Of a DNA stretch of 61,597 bases, positions 8,694-16,625 are shown in pieces. Positions within the stretch are counted from its first letter, which is position 1. Each line of letters begins with the position of its first letter. The notes beneath the pieces were generated by a model. It had not been told where the DNA came from. It saw only the letters and a list, made by a program, of their open reading frames with translations, and ran no database searches. The position numbers and the translations under genes were made by a program. The DNA is from Streptomyces sp. TRM70350 (GTDB lineage Bacteria > Actinomycetota > Actinomycetes > Streptomycetales > Streptomycetaceae), in NCBI RefSeq assembly GCF_019219825.1, contig NZ_JAHUXH010000038.1, forward strand, positions 1-61,597, given 5' to 3'.

Positions 8694-8725
8694 GTACGCC
8701 GTACGGGAACTGCCATACGGCGTAC
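8694..8725 (+). promoter_or_regulatory. Putative TetR operator before the MFS gene
   Basis: Near-perfect 13-bp inverted repeat GTACGCCGTACGG (8694-8706) / CCATACGGCGTAC (8713-8725) with one mismatch and a 6-nt centre, ending 3 bp before the ATG at 8729. Position and symmetry fit the operator of the TetR regulator encoded downstream at 10219. Confidence 0.5.
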
Positions 8726-8728
8726 AGC

Positions 8729-10178
8729 ATGTCGAGGCTCACCGCGCTGCTGGACAACGCCGTCCTGAACGTGGCGATCCCCTCCCTCACCCAGGGCCGG
8801 GCGCGGCCACCTCCGACATCCAGTGGATGATCAACGCCTACTCCCTGGTGCAGCCGGGCCTGCTGCTCACCGCGGGCAGCGCCGCCGACCGCTACGGCCG
8901 CAAGAAGATGCTGATCGCCGGTCTGGCGCTGTTCGGCATCGGCTCGCAGGTGGCCGGACTCGCCGACTCCACCGGGCAGTTGATCGCCGCCCGGGCCGGG
9001 ACGGGCGTCGGCGGTGCGCTGCTGCTGACCACCACCCTCGCGGTCGCGATGCAGATCCTCGCGCCCGAGGAGAACCCCAGGGCGATCGGCATCCGGAGCG
9101 CCGTCAACGCGCTGGGCTTCGCGACCGGGCCGCTGATCGGCGGGTTCATGCTGGACCACTTCTGGTGGGGCGCGATCTTCCTGATCAACCTGCCGGTCGT
9201 GGCGCTCGGCCTGGTCGCGGTGGTCGCGGTGGTCGCGCTGGTGCCGGAGTCGAAGAATCCGCGGGGCGACCGGCCCGACCTGCTCGGTGCGCTGCTCTCC
9301 ACGATCGGCATGGGCTCGCTGGTGTTCGCGATCACCTCCGGGCCGGAGCACGGGTGGACGTCCGAACAGGTGCTGGTGAGCGGGGCGTCGCGGTGGTCGT
9401 GCTCGGGCAGTTCGCCTGGTGGGAGCGCAGGATTCCGTACCCGATGCTGGATCTGCACTTCTTCCGGGACCGGCGGTTCACGGGAGCGGTGGCCGGTGCG
9501 GTGCTGATCACCTTCGGTATGGGCGGGCGTTGTTCCTGCTCACGCAGCATCTGCAGTTCGTACTCGGGTACGAGCCGCTGGAGGCCGGGCTGCGGACGGC
9601 GCCGCTCGCCCTGGTCGTGGTGGCGCTCAACTTCTCCGCGGTGTCGGCGAAGTGGACGGTGAAGCTCGGTACGCCGGTGCCGATCGGGCTCGGGATGGTG
9701 CTGATGCCGGGCGGGCTGGTGTCGATCGCCACGCCGCCTTGGGGGGGGGTACGCCGGGACGCTGCTCGGGCTGGTGCTGATCGGGGTGCGGTGTGCCATC
9801 GCCAGCCCCGCGATGGCGCACGCCATCGTGAGCGCGATTCCGCCCGCGAAGGCCGGGGTGGGGGCGGGGATCAACGGGACGCTCGCGGAGTTCGGCAACG
9901 GGCTGGGGGTCGCGGTGCCGGTGGCTGTGCTCAACTTGCGGTTCGCTGCGCTCATTCCGGTGGCGGCGAGTTCGTTGCCTGCGGCGTTGGCTTCGGCGGG
10001 GTCGGAGGGGGAGCGGCGGGATATTACTGAGGCGTTCTCGTCCGGGCTGGAGAGCAGTCGGTTGGTGAGGGCGGGGGCTGTGCTGGTGGGGGGCCTGCCG
10101 GCGGCGGTGCTGTTGAGGCGGGCCGAGCGGGCGGAGCGGACAGATGCCCCGCGCCCCTTTCGGGGCGCTGCCGCCTAG
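8729..10178 (+). pseudogene. MFS drug-efflux transporter (DHA2-like), broken by several frameshifts
   Basis: Homologous segments follow one another in different frames: ALLDNAVLNVAIPSL (from 8729), then IQWMINAYSLVQPG through LGALLSTIGMGSLVF (about 8817-9385), then PYPMLDLHFFRDRRF (about 9385-9525), then LFLLTQHLQFVLGYEPL (about 9525-9750), then GVGAGINGTLAEFGNGLG to the stop at 10178. At least four frame changes are needed, and the N-terminal part of TM1 is short. The sequence is clearly an EmrB/QacA-type transporter with D-R-Y-G-R-K-K as motif A. Clustered sequencing errors are the alternative to decay. The adjacent operator and TetR gene are intact. Confidence 0.75.
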
Positions 10179-10218
10179 CCTGGTGTCCAGGGAACCCACT
10201 GTTGAGAAAGGTGCGCCG

Positions 10219-10980
10219 ATGGCGAAGGCGGCTGCTGGGCGGGGTCCGCGGGCCAGTGTGTGGCTGGAGGACAAGGCGCGCCGGGGTGGGCGGGGCGGTG
10301 GGCAGCCGTCGGGGCTGGACCGGGAGCGGATCACCGAGGTGACCGTGCGGCTGCTGGACGCCGAGGGGCTCGCGAAGTTCTCGATGCGGCGGCTGGCCGC
10401 CGAGCTGAACGTCACGGCGATGTCCGTCTACTGGTACGTCGACACCAAGGACGACCTCCTCGAACTCGCCCTCGACGCCGCCTTCGGCGAGCTGCGGCTG
10501 CCCGACCCGGACGCCGGCGAGGACTGGCGTGACCAGCTGCGGGCGCTCGCCACCGAGTACCGGGCGCTGCTGGTGCGCCACGCCTGGCTGTCGCCGCTCG
10601 CGGGGACGTACCTCAACATCGGGCCGAAGTCCCTCGCGTTCTCCCGGGTCGTCCAGCGGGTGATCCGCAGGACCGGGCTGCCCGCGCACCGCGTGACGGG
10701 CGCCATCTCGGCCGTCTTCCAGTTCGTGTACGGCTACGGCACCATCGAGGGCCACTTCTTCGCCCGCGTCGCGGAGACCGGTATGACCCCGGACGACTAC
10801 TTCCAGCAGGCCATGAGCTCGGTGAGCGAGAGGCCGGAGACCGCCGAGGTCATCCAGGAGTCCAGGGACATCATGGCGGCCCGCGGCGGCGACACGGTCG
10901 CCGAGATGATGGACCGGGACTTCACCTTCGCCCTGGACCTGCTGGTGGCCGGCATCGAGGCCATGGTCGAACGGGGCTGA
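10219..10980 (+). CDS. TetR-family transcriptional regulator
   Basis: 253 aa from ATG 10219 with GAGAAAGG upstream. HTH region about 35-85 (ITEVTVRLLDAEGLAKFSMRRLAAEL, with VTAMSVYWYVDTKDDLL as recognition helix and following turn) and a C-terminal ligand-binding domain of the TetR_C_1 (tetracycline-repressor) type. The 3' neighbour position after an MFS gene and the palindrome at 8694 suggest it represses that gene. The regulator is intact although the pump gene is broken, so it may control other targets or be newly orphaned. Confidence 0.88.
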   Translation: MAKAAAGRGPRASVWLEDKARRGGRGGGQPSGLDRERITEVTVRLLDAEGLAKFSMRRLAAELNVTAMSVYWYVDTKDDLLELALDAAFGELRLPDPDAGEDWRDQLRALATEYRALLVRHAWLSPLAGTYLNIGPKSLAFSRVVQRVIRRTGLPAHRVTGAISAVFQFVYGYGTIEGHFFARVAETGMTPDDYFQQAMSSVSERPETAEVIQESRDIMAARGGDTVAEMMDRDFTFALDLLVAGIEAMVERG

Positions 10981-10981
10981 C

Positions 10982-11012
10982 CAGTGCCCCAACCGGCCCT
11001 GCCGGGGCACTG
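10982..11012. terminator. Terminator between convergent genes
   Basis: Perfect 9-bp stem CAGTGCCCC (10982-10990) / GGGGCACTG (11004-11012), directly after the TetR stop and 22 bp before the end of the convergent PPOX gene. Confidence 0.6.
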
Positions 11013-11033
11013 AGCAGGTCGGGCGCGGAGCGC

Positions 11034-11504
11034 TCAGTCCCCCTGCACCAGCCGCGCCGGAAAGCCCCCCGTCGCCACCGGCCCCCACCGCTCCGGTGTG
11101 ACGCGGATGATCGACTTGCCCTGTTTCAGCATGGCCTCCCGGTACTCCGCCCAGTCCGGGTGCTCCCCGGCGATGTTGCGGTAGTACTCCACGAGCGGTT
11201 CCACGGAGTCGGGGGTGTCGACGACCTCGGCGGTGCCGTCGATCTGGACCCACGGACCGTTCCAGTCGTCGCTCAGGACGAGGACGCTGACCCGGGGGTC
11301 CCGCTTGGCGTTGCGGGTCTTGGCCCGCTCCGGGTAGGTGGACACCACGATCCGGCCCGAGTCGTCGACTCCGCAGGTCAGCGGGGAGGCCTGCGGGCCG
11401 CCGTCGGCGCGGCGGGTGATCAGGAGGGCGTGATGGCGGGGGCGTACGAAGTCCAGGAGTTCGTCGAGCGAGACGCGGGTGTTGGTCGCGATGTTCGGTG
11501 CCAT
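11034..11504 (-). CDS. PPOX-class F420-dependent oxidoreductase-like protein
   Basis: 156 aa split-beta-barrel flavin/deazaflavin-binding protein. It has the usual features: HHALLITRRADGGPQASPL as the first strands, VVSTYPERAKTRNAKRDPRVSVLVL around residues 55-80, and a TPERWGPV end. Size and motifs match the actinobacterial PPOX class, which reduce substrates with F420H2 or bind FMN or heme; the substrate cannot be told from sequence. ATG 11504. Same strand as the upstream STAS gene (44 bp gap), so co-transcription is possible. Confidence 0.85.
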   Translation of the reverse strand: MAPNIATNTRVSLDELLDFVRPRHHALLITRRADGGPQASPLTCGVDDSGRIVVSTYPERAKTRNAKRDPRVSVLVLSDDWNGPWVQIDGTAEVVDTPDSVEPLVEYYRNIAGEHPDWAEYREAMLKQGKSIIRVTPERWGPVATGGFPARLVQGD

Positions 11505-11548
11505 GGACCGCAGCCTAGGGGGAGCGGCGCCCGCGGAGGCTGACCCTG

Positions 11549-11914
11549 TCAGGGGTATGTTCCCGCCGCCAGCGCTTCCGCCACGTCGTCGTACACCGGT
11601 ACGTCCCGTCGTACGCCGGTCACCTCCAGGACCCGGTTCGGTACGCTGTCCGGGGCCGCCACCACCCGGAGCCGGACGTGCGGCGGCAGATGGTGGCGGA
11701 CGTCCGCGACCAGCCGGGCGCCCTGGGAGTCCATGAACTCGGTCCCGGTGAAGTCCAGGACCAGCAGGCGCAGCTCGTCGGCGCGGGCGTCGGCGGTGGC
11801 GGCGACGGCGGCGTACAGGGCGGCGCCGTTGCCCAGGTCGATCTCGGCGGGCAGGGCGAGCAGGGTGCAGCCGGGCAGATCACGCACCCGGCACGGGTTC
11901 GGGAAGTGGGTCAC
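11549..11914 (-). CDS. STAS-domain anti-sigma factor antagonist
   Basis: 121 aa from GTG 11914, chosen for the AGGTGAG just upstream; GTG 11923 is in frame. One STAS domain (PGCTLLALPAEIDLGNG at the first strand, LVLDFTGTEFMDSQGARLV in the middle) with the conserved phosphorylatable Ser in MDSQG. Family members bind anti-sigma kinases of RsbW/SpoIIAB type and release SigB-like factors. The nearest candidate end targets are sigN and sigF 6-8 kb away, but no anti-sigma kinase gene is in the window, so this link is inference. Confidence 0.85.
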   Translation of the reverse strand: MTHFPNPCRVRDLPGCTLLALPAEIDLGNGAALYAAVAATADARADELRLLVLDFTGTEFMDSQGARLVADVRHHLPPHVRLRVVAAPDSVPNRVLEVTGVRRDVPVYDDVAEALAAGTYP

Positions 11915-12176
11915 GGCACTCACCTGGCAGACGTCGGTGGGAGACGGCAGACGATCGTCCGGTTCCGAATTCCGAAGGTGGCCGCTTCCTGACCCGTCGG
12001 CCCATTCCATCACGCCCGCCGTCCGGTTCAAAGGTGTCCGGAAAGACCGTCAGCCGGGCGTCACCCGAGTGCAACAGAGCAGATAAAGTGCTCTCCGTCC
12101 TGTGCTCGCAGTCGGGAATGTGCTGCGGAGCTCTCCTGCGCACGGCCGTTGGCCGCGCTCGCTGAAGAGGTTCGTG

Positions 12177-12881
12177 GTGACTGCGTCCGAGTTTTCTGGT
12201 TTGCCCCGTTTTCCGGCTGGCTTCGAGCTGGCCGAAGCACTGACGGTGGCGGCGCAGCAACTGCACGAGACCCTCACCCCGGACACCACCCTGAACACCG
12301 CCGTACGGCTCGCGGTGCGGCTGCTGCCGGGCGCCGAGTACGCCGCGATCTCCGTGGTCGAACGGGCCGGCCACCGGCGCACCGTGGCCTGGAGCGACGA
12401 GCTGGTCCGCACCGCCGAGGGGCCCGGGAGCGAGGGGGCCCGACCGCCGTACTGGACCCGGCTGTGGAGCGCCCCCGTCGTCCGGCTCGCCGACAGCGAG
12501 GCCGAGGAGGGTGGCGACGGCCCGGCCGGTCTCGGGCTGCGCTCGGCGCTGGCGCTGCGGCTGCGGGCCGACAAGCGCAGCCTGACCGTGCTCACCGCCT
12601 ACGCCCGCAAGCCGCACGCCTTCGACGACGTGGCCACCAGGATCGGCCGCCTGTTCACCGCGCACGTCAGCATCGCCCTGGACTCCGCGACCGTCCGCGA
12701 GCAGCTCACCGAGGCCATGCGCACCCGTGACCTGATCGGGCAGGCCACCGGCATCGTGATGGAGCGCATGAACATGGACGCGGCGGAGGCCTTCGACAGC
12801 CTGGTACGGGCCTCCCAGCGCGAGAACATCAAGCTGCGCGACCTCGCCCGCCGCCTGGTGGACGCGCATCCCCCGGGCTGA
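12177..12881 (+). CDS. GAF and ANTAR domain protein
   Basis: 234 aa from GTG 12177, 6 nt after AGAGG (GTG 12174 is possible). A GAF-like sensor region (about 15-165) is followed by an ANTAR domain (about 172-228: AMRTRDLIGQATGIVMERMN, then FDSLVRASQRENIKLRDLARRLV). ANTAR domains bind paired RNA hairpins and act as antiterminators; these GAF-ANTAR proteins are numerous in Streptomyces. The target RNA and ligand are unknown. Divergent from the STAS gene across a 260-bp spacer. Confidence 0.88.
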   Translation: MTASEFSGLPRFPAGFELAEALTVAAQQLHETLTPDTTLNTAVRLAVRLLPGAEYAAISVVERAGHRRTVAWSDELVRTAEGPGSEGARPPYWTRLWSAPVVRLADSEAEEGGDGPAGLGLRSALALRLRADKRSLTVLTAYARKPHAFDDVATRIGRLFTAHVSIALDSATVREQLTEAMRTRDLIGQATGIVMERMNMDAAEAFDSLVRASQRENIKLRDLARRLVDAHPPG

Positions 12882-12894
12882 CGGGCGCTCACGC

Positions 12895-13020
12895 CACCGG
12901 CAGATGCCCAGATGCAGGGCGACGGCACCCACGCCGGAGTGCGCCGGGTCGATGGTCCACGGCCCCGGCGGCAGCTCCGCCCCGCCCTGCCGGGCCGGCG
13001 TCACCGTGCCGACCTCGGCT
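12895..13020 (-). pseudogene. Possible N-terminal remnant of a YceI-family gene
   Basis: One minus-strand frame reads AELPPGPWTIDPAHSGVG around 12928-12985, which closely resembles the first strand of YceI/lipocalin-like proteins (G-x-W-x-I-D-P-x-H-S). The match then stops; no start context and no remaining 150 residues are present. I take it as a small decayed fragment. The rest of 12882-13160 has no gene. Confidence 0.35.
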
Positions 13021-13071
13021 CCCGCCCGCTCGCTGTGACTCGGCCCGCAGCACCTGCGTGCCCCTGGGGTC

Positions 13072-13115
13072 CTCCCCCACTCTCGGCTTCGCCCGAGCGG
13101 GAGGTGCCCCCGTCG
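13072..13115. repeat. Second copy of the dispersed palindromic repeat
   Basis: 13072-13101 is identical to 7491-7520, with the CTCGGCTTCGCCCGAG hairpin, followed by GAGGTGCCCCC. Intergenic here. Confidence 0.75.
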
Positions 13116-13160
13116 GTGACGAACCGCGTGCGACACGGCCCATCCGTCCCGGGTACGGAA

Positions 13161-13193
13161 CCGGCCCGTGACGGGGCACCCGCCACGGGCCGG
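13161..13193 (-). terminator. Terminator of the MarR-MFS operon
   Basis: Perfect 10-bp stem CCGGCCCGTG (13161-13170) / CACGGGCCGG (13184-13193), 17 bp beyond the stop of the leftward MFS gene. Confidence 0.6.
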
Positions 13194-13209
13194 AGGTGGT
13201 TCTTTTGAA

Positions 13210-15723
13210 CTACTCGCCGGGGTGCGCGAGTTCGATGTCGTGGCCGTCGACGCCGCCGCCGGTGACCGTCAGCGCGGCCGCCACCGGCGGGTAACCGGTC
13301 GCGATCACCGTGTACTCGGCGTCGTCCAGGTCGGTGAAGGCGTACGCCCCGTCCGTCCCGGTCGTCGCGGTGCCGACGACGTTGCCCGCCGCGTCGACCA
13401 GCGTCACGCGCGCGTCGGCCAGCGGCCCGTGCGGCGCCCGTACGACGCCCCGCACCCGGGCCCCCGCGTCCAGGTCGACCTCGACCCGGGTGACGCCGGT
13501 GCCGCCCACCTCGACGGGCAGCGCGCACGGCCGGAACCCGGCGGCGTTGACGGCGACGGTCACCGGCCCGGGCACCAGCTCGGCGAAGCCGAACTCGCCC
13601 AGCTCCCCGGTGGTCCGGCTGCCCAGCAGGTCGCCGCGCACATCGGTCACGATCACCATCGCGTCCTTCACCGGCAGCGCGCTCCCGGCGGCCCGCACCA
13701 CACCGGTCAGCCCGCTGGTGCCGCTCAGCAGGATGTCGTACGACACCGGCCCACCGTTCACCACGATCGTGGACGCCTGCGGCTGGAACCCGTCGGCGGA
13801 GGCGATCAGGACGTACGAGCCCGTGCCCGGCGCGTCCACCGCGTAGGAGCCGTCGGCCTGCGCGACCGAGCGGCCGAGCTGACGGCCGGAGAGGGAGATC
13901 AGCGTGACGGCGGCCCGCGGGACGGGCGCGTGCTCGGCGCCGCGGACATGGCCGCGCACCGGAACGCCGCCGGAGACCGGGGGCTGCTCGGTGGCCACGG
14001 CGACCGCGGCCGCGAGCCCCTGCGTGCCGTCGGGACCGGCCTCGGTGTCCGCCACGACCGCCCAGCTCGGGACCGGCGCCGCGGTCGGCGCCGCGGTCCG
14101 GGCCGGGGCCTCCTCGGCCGCCGCCTGCGCCAGCGCGCCCTTCGTCCTCAGCGGGACCTCCTTGATGAACAGCGAGCACAGCAGCGCGAGCAGCGCGATG
14201 GGCGCGGCGTAGAGGAAGACGTCCGCGATGCCATGGCCGTAGGAGCTCTCCATCAGGGTGCGGATGGGGCCGGGCAGGGCGTCCATGTCCGGGATGCCGC
14301 CGCTGGAGGGGCTCGATGCGGCCAGCGCGGCGGCCGACTTCGGGTCGAGGGCGGACGCGCCGTCCTCGACGTAGTGCGTGATCCGGTGGGCCAGCACCGC
14401 GCCCAGCGCGGAGACGCCGACCGCGCCGCCGAGGGAGCGGAAGAAGTTCACCACCGAGCTGGCGGCGCCCAGCTCGCTCGGGGCCACCTGGTTCTGCGTG
14501 GCGAGCACCAGGTTCTGCATCATCATGCCGATGCCGAGGCCGAGCAGCGCCATGTAGACGGCCACGTGCCAGTACTCGGTGTCGTACCGGATGGTGCCGA
14601 GCAGGCCGAGCCCGCCGGTCACCAGCACCCCGCCGGCCAGCAGCCACGCCTTCCAGCGTCCGGTGCGGGTGATGACCTGGCCGGAGACGGTGGAGGAGAG
14701 GAACAGACCGCCGATCAGCGGGATGGTCAGAACGCCGGACATGGTCGGCGACTTGTCCCGGGCCAGCTGGAAGTACTGGCTGAAGAAGATGGTGCCGGTG
14801 AACATCGCGATGCCGACGAACAGCGAGGCGAGCGAGGCCAGCGTGATGGTGCGGTTGCGGAACAGCCGCAGCGGGATGAGCGGCTCGCTCGCCCTGGTCT
14901 CGATCAGCACGAAGACCGCGAGCAGCGCGACCGTGCCGCCGACCATGGCGTACGTCTGCCAGGACACCCAGTCGTACTTGTCACCGGCGAAGGTCACCCA
15001 GATCAGCAGCAGGCAGACCGCGGCGGTGATGAAGAAGGCGCCCGCCCAGTCGACCCTGACCCGCCGCTTGACGACCGGCAGGTGCAGGGTGTGCTGGAGC
15101 ACGATCAGGGCGATGACGGCGAAGGGGACGCCGACGTAGAAGCACCAGCGCCAGCCGAGCCAGTCGGTGTCGGTGATGACACCGCCGATCAGCGGGCCGC
15201 CGACCATCGCGGTCGCGAACGTCGCGCCGAGGTAGCCGTTGTAGCGGCCGCGCTCGCGGGGGGAGATCATCGCCGCGAGGATGATCTGGGCCAGCGAGGA
15301 CAGACCGCCCATGCCGATGCCCTGCACCGCGCGGAAGGTGATCAGCGTCGCCGGGTTCTGTGACAGACCGGCCGCCGCCGAGCCCAGCATGAAGATCACC
15401 AGGGCTGTCTGGATCAGCAGCTTCTTGGAGAAGAGGTCCGCGAGCTTGCCCCACAGCGGGGTGGACGCGGTCATCGCCAGCAGCGACGCGGTCACCACCC
15501 AGGTGTAGGCGCTCTGCCCGCCGCCGAGGTCCTTGATGATGTCGGGCAGGGCGTTGGAGACGATCGTCGAGGACAGGATCGCCACGAACATGCCGAGCAG
15601 CAGCCCGGTCAGCGACTCCATGATCTGCCGGTGCGTCATCGGGGCGCCCGAGCCGGGTGAGCCGTGGGCGCCTCCTGAGTGCCTGGCGTGGGCCCGCACA
15701 CCGGCTGGTGTGGATGTTGCCAT
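13210..15723 (-). CDS. EmrB/QacA-type MFS transporter fused to carboxypeptidase-regulatory-like repeats
   Basis: 837 aa, ATG 15723 with AAAGGAAG upstream. Residues about 28-530 form a 14-helix DHA2 proton-coupled drug exporter (GKLADLFSKK as motif A, GIGMGG and PLIGGV motifs). After an A/P-rich linker, about 585-835 hold three consecutive beta-sandwich modules of the CarboxypepD_reg type, each starting with G-x-V and carrying a D/E-G-x-Y/F-x-F/V turn. Roughly 250 extra residues therefore hang off the last helix. It is the second gene after marR, 15 bp downstream, and is presumably induced when MarR binds its ligand. The extra modules might bind substrate or wall glycans. Confidence 0.9.
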   Translation of the reverse strand: MATSTPAGVRAHARHSGGAHGSPGSGAPMTHRQIMESLTGLLLGMFVAILSSTIVSNALPDIIKDLGGGQSAYTWVVTASLLAMTASTPLWGKLADLFSKKLLIQTALVIFMLGSAAAGLSQNPATLITFRAVQGIGMGGLSSLAQIILAAMISPRERGRYNGYLGATFATAMVGGPLIGGVITDTDWLGWRWCFYVGVPFAVIALIVLQHTLHLPVVKRRVRVDWAGAFFITAAVCLLLIWVTFAGDKYDWVSWQTYAMVGGTVALLAVFVLIETRASEPLIPLRLFRNRTITLASLASLFVGIAMFTGTIFFSQYFQLARDKSPTMSGVLTIPLIGGLFLSSTVSGQVITRTGRWKAWLLAGGVLVTGGLGLLGTIRYDTEYWHVAVYMALLGLGIGMMMQNLVLATQNQVAPSELGAASSVVNFFRSLGGAVGVSALGAVLAHRITHYVEDGASALDPKSAAALAASSPSSGGIPDMDALPGPIRTLMESSYGHGIADVFLYAAPIALLALLCSLFIKEVPLRTKGALAQAAAEEAPARTAAPTAAPVPSWAVVADTEAGPDGTQGLAAAVAVATEQPPVSGGVPVRGHVRGAEHAPVPRAAVTLISLSGRQLGRSVAQADGSYAVDAPGTGSYVLIASADGFQPQASTIVVNGGPVSYDILLSGTSGLTGVVRAAGSALPVKDAMVIVTDVRGDLLGSRTTGELGEFGFAELVPGPVTVAVNAAGFRPCALPVEVGGTGVTRVEVDLDAGARVRGVVRAPHGPLADARVTLVDAAGNVVGTATTGTDGAYAFTDLDDAEYTVIATGYPPVAAALTVTGGGVDGHDIELAHPGE

Positions 15724-15738
15724 GGGCTTCCTTTTCTC

Positions 15739-16197
15739 TTACTTCTCTTGCGTGTTTGCGGGTGTACGGGTGCAGTCGTCGAAGCTCGCCCGGAGCCGGG
15801 TCATCAGCTCGATGAGCCGGCCGACCTCGTCGTCGGTCCAGTCGCTCAGCCGCTGGGCGAGCAGGTGTGTGGTTCGCCGGTACAGCTCGTCGAGCTGGTC
15901 CCGGCCGCTGGGGGTCAGGCGGAGGATGCGGGAGCGCTTGTCCGCCGGGTCGGGGGAGCGTTCGATCCAGCCCCGCTCGGCGACGTGCGCGACATGGCGG
16001 CTGGTCACCGACAGGTCCACGCTGAGCAGCTCGGCGAGCCTGCTCATGCGCATGTCGCCGTGGCGGCCGAGGAGCGTCAGGACGGCGGCGGAGCCGCTGG
16101 GGCACTCGGACGGCAGGATCCGCCCCATCTCCCGCTTCACGGCGCCGAAGGCGCTGAACTGACGCGCCAGTTCCTCGTACTGCGCCCGCTCTGCCAT
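15739..16197 (-). CDS. MarR-family transcriptional regulator
   Basis: 152 aa winged-helix regulator. The core contains SAAVLTLLGRHGDMRMSRLA, LLSVDLSVTSRHVAHVAERG as helix-turn-helix and recognition helix, and the wing segment RSPDPADKRSRILRLTPSG with the conserved D-x-R. Its stop lies 15 bp before the pump gene, and palindromes overlap the region just upstream of its start, so it likely represses itself and the exporter. Confidence 0.92.
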   Translation of the reverse strand: MAERAQYEELARQFSAFGAVKREMGRILPSECPSGSAAVLTLLGRHGDMRMSRLAELLSVDLSVTSRHVAHVAERGWIERSPDPADKRSRILRLTPSGRDQLDELYRRTTHLLAQRLSDWTDDEVGRLIELMTRLRASFDDCTRTPANTQEK

Positions 16198-16213
16198 GAC
16201 CCCTCCCAGTTAA

Positions 16214-16256
16214 GTTGCTTAGAGCAACCATAGGAAATGTTGGTTGCCGCAGGCAA
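16214..16256 (-). promoter_or_regulatory. Putative MarR operators
   Basis: Two inverted repeats with related half-sites: GTTGC-TTAGA-GCAAC (16214-16228) and TTGCC-GCA-GGCAA (16244-16256), starting 17 bp upstream of the marR start codon. The arrangement fits autoregulated MarR-exporter operons. Confidence 0.55.
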
Positions 16257-16342
16257 ACGAAATGGGGGGTTCGGCCATAAAAAGTTGGCAAAGGCAAGTA
16301 TTGCGAGCGTAAACGCGCAGGTCTGGCGCGTGCGACCCCCGC

Positions 16343-16372
16343 TTGGGCAGCCCCCGGGGTTTTCGCTAGGGT
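16343..16372 (+). promoter_or_regulatory. Promoter for a leaderless transcript
   Basis: TTGGGC (16343-16348), 18-bp spacer, TAGGGT (16367-16372), then 8 nt to ATG 16381. The A of the ATG would be at or next to +1, and there is no ribosome binding site. Confidence 0.5.
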
Positions 16373-16380
16373 CTCGGGGC

Positions 16381-16575
16381 ATGGCTAACAACCAGGGTCC
16401 CCAGGGCAACCACGACCCCGCAGGCAACACCCAGATGTTCCGCGCGTTCGTCGACGAGGCCCCGCAGGGCCGCCAGCAGGCGGCCGCGCCGGCCGGGCCG
16501 CGGATCGGGCTGATCGTCGGCATCGTGGCGGCCGTCGCCATCGTCGCCGCGGTCGCCTGGCTGGCGCTGAAGTAA
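16381..16575 (+). CDS. Small tail-anchored membrane protein
   Basis: 64 aa: a hydrophilic Asn/Gln/Gly-rich N-terminus (MANNQGPQGNHDPAG) and one C-terminal hydrophobic helix (about 42-62, GLIVGIVAAVAIVAAVAWLA). Function unknown; I know similar small proteins in Streptomyces next to sigN but no role. Probably translated from a leaderless mRNA. Confidence 0.75.
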   Translation: MANNQGPQGNHDPAGNTQMFRAFVDEAPQGRQQAAAPAGPRIGLIVGIVAAVAIVAAVAWLALK

Positions 16576-16625
16576 CGGGCCTCGCACTCCCGCCGGACCG
16601 GCTGTCAGTCTCACCGGACCGGCTG

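Noticed and set aside
13168..15363. 731-codon plus-strand frame opposite the MFS exporter
   Set aside because: Shadow of a well-supported gene; its sequence is low-complexity without hydrophobic or domain structure.
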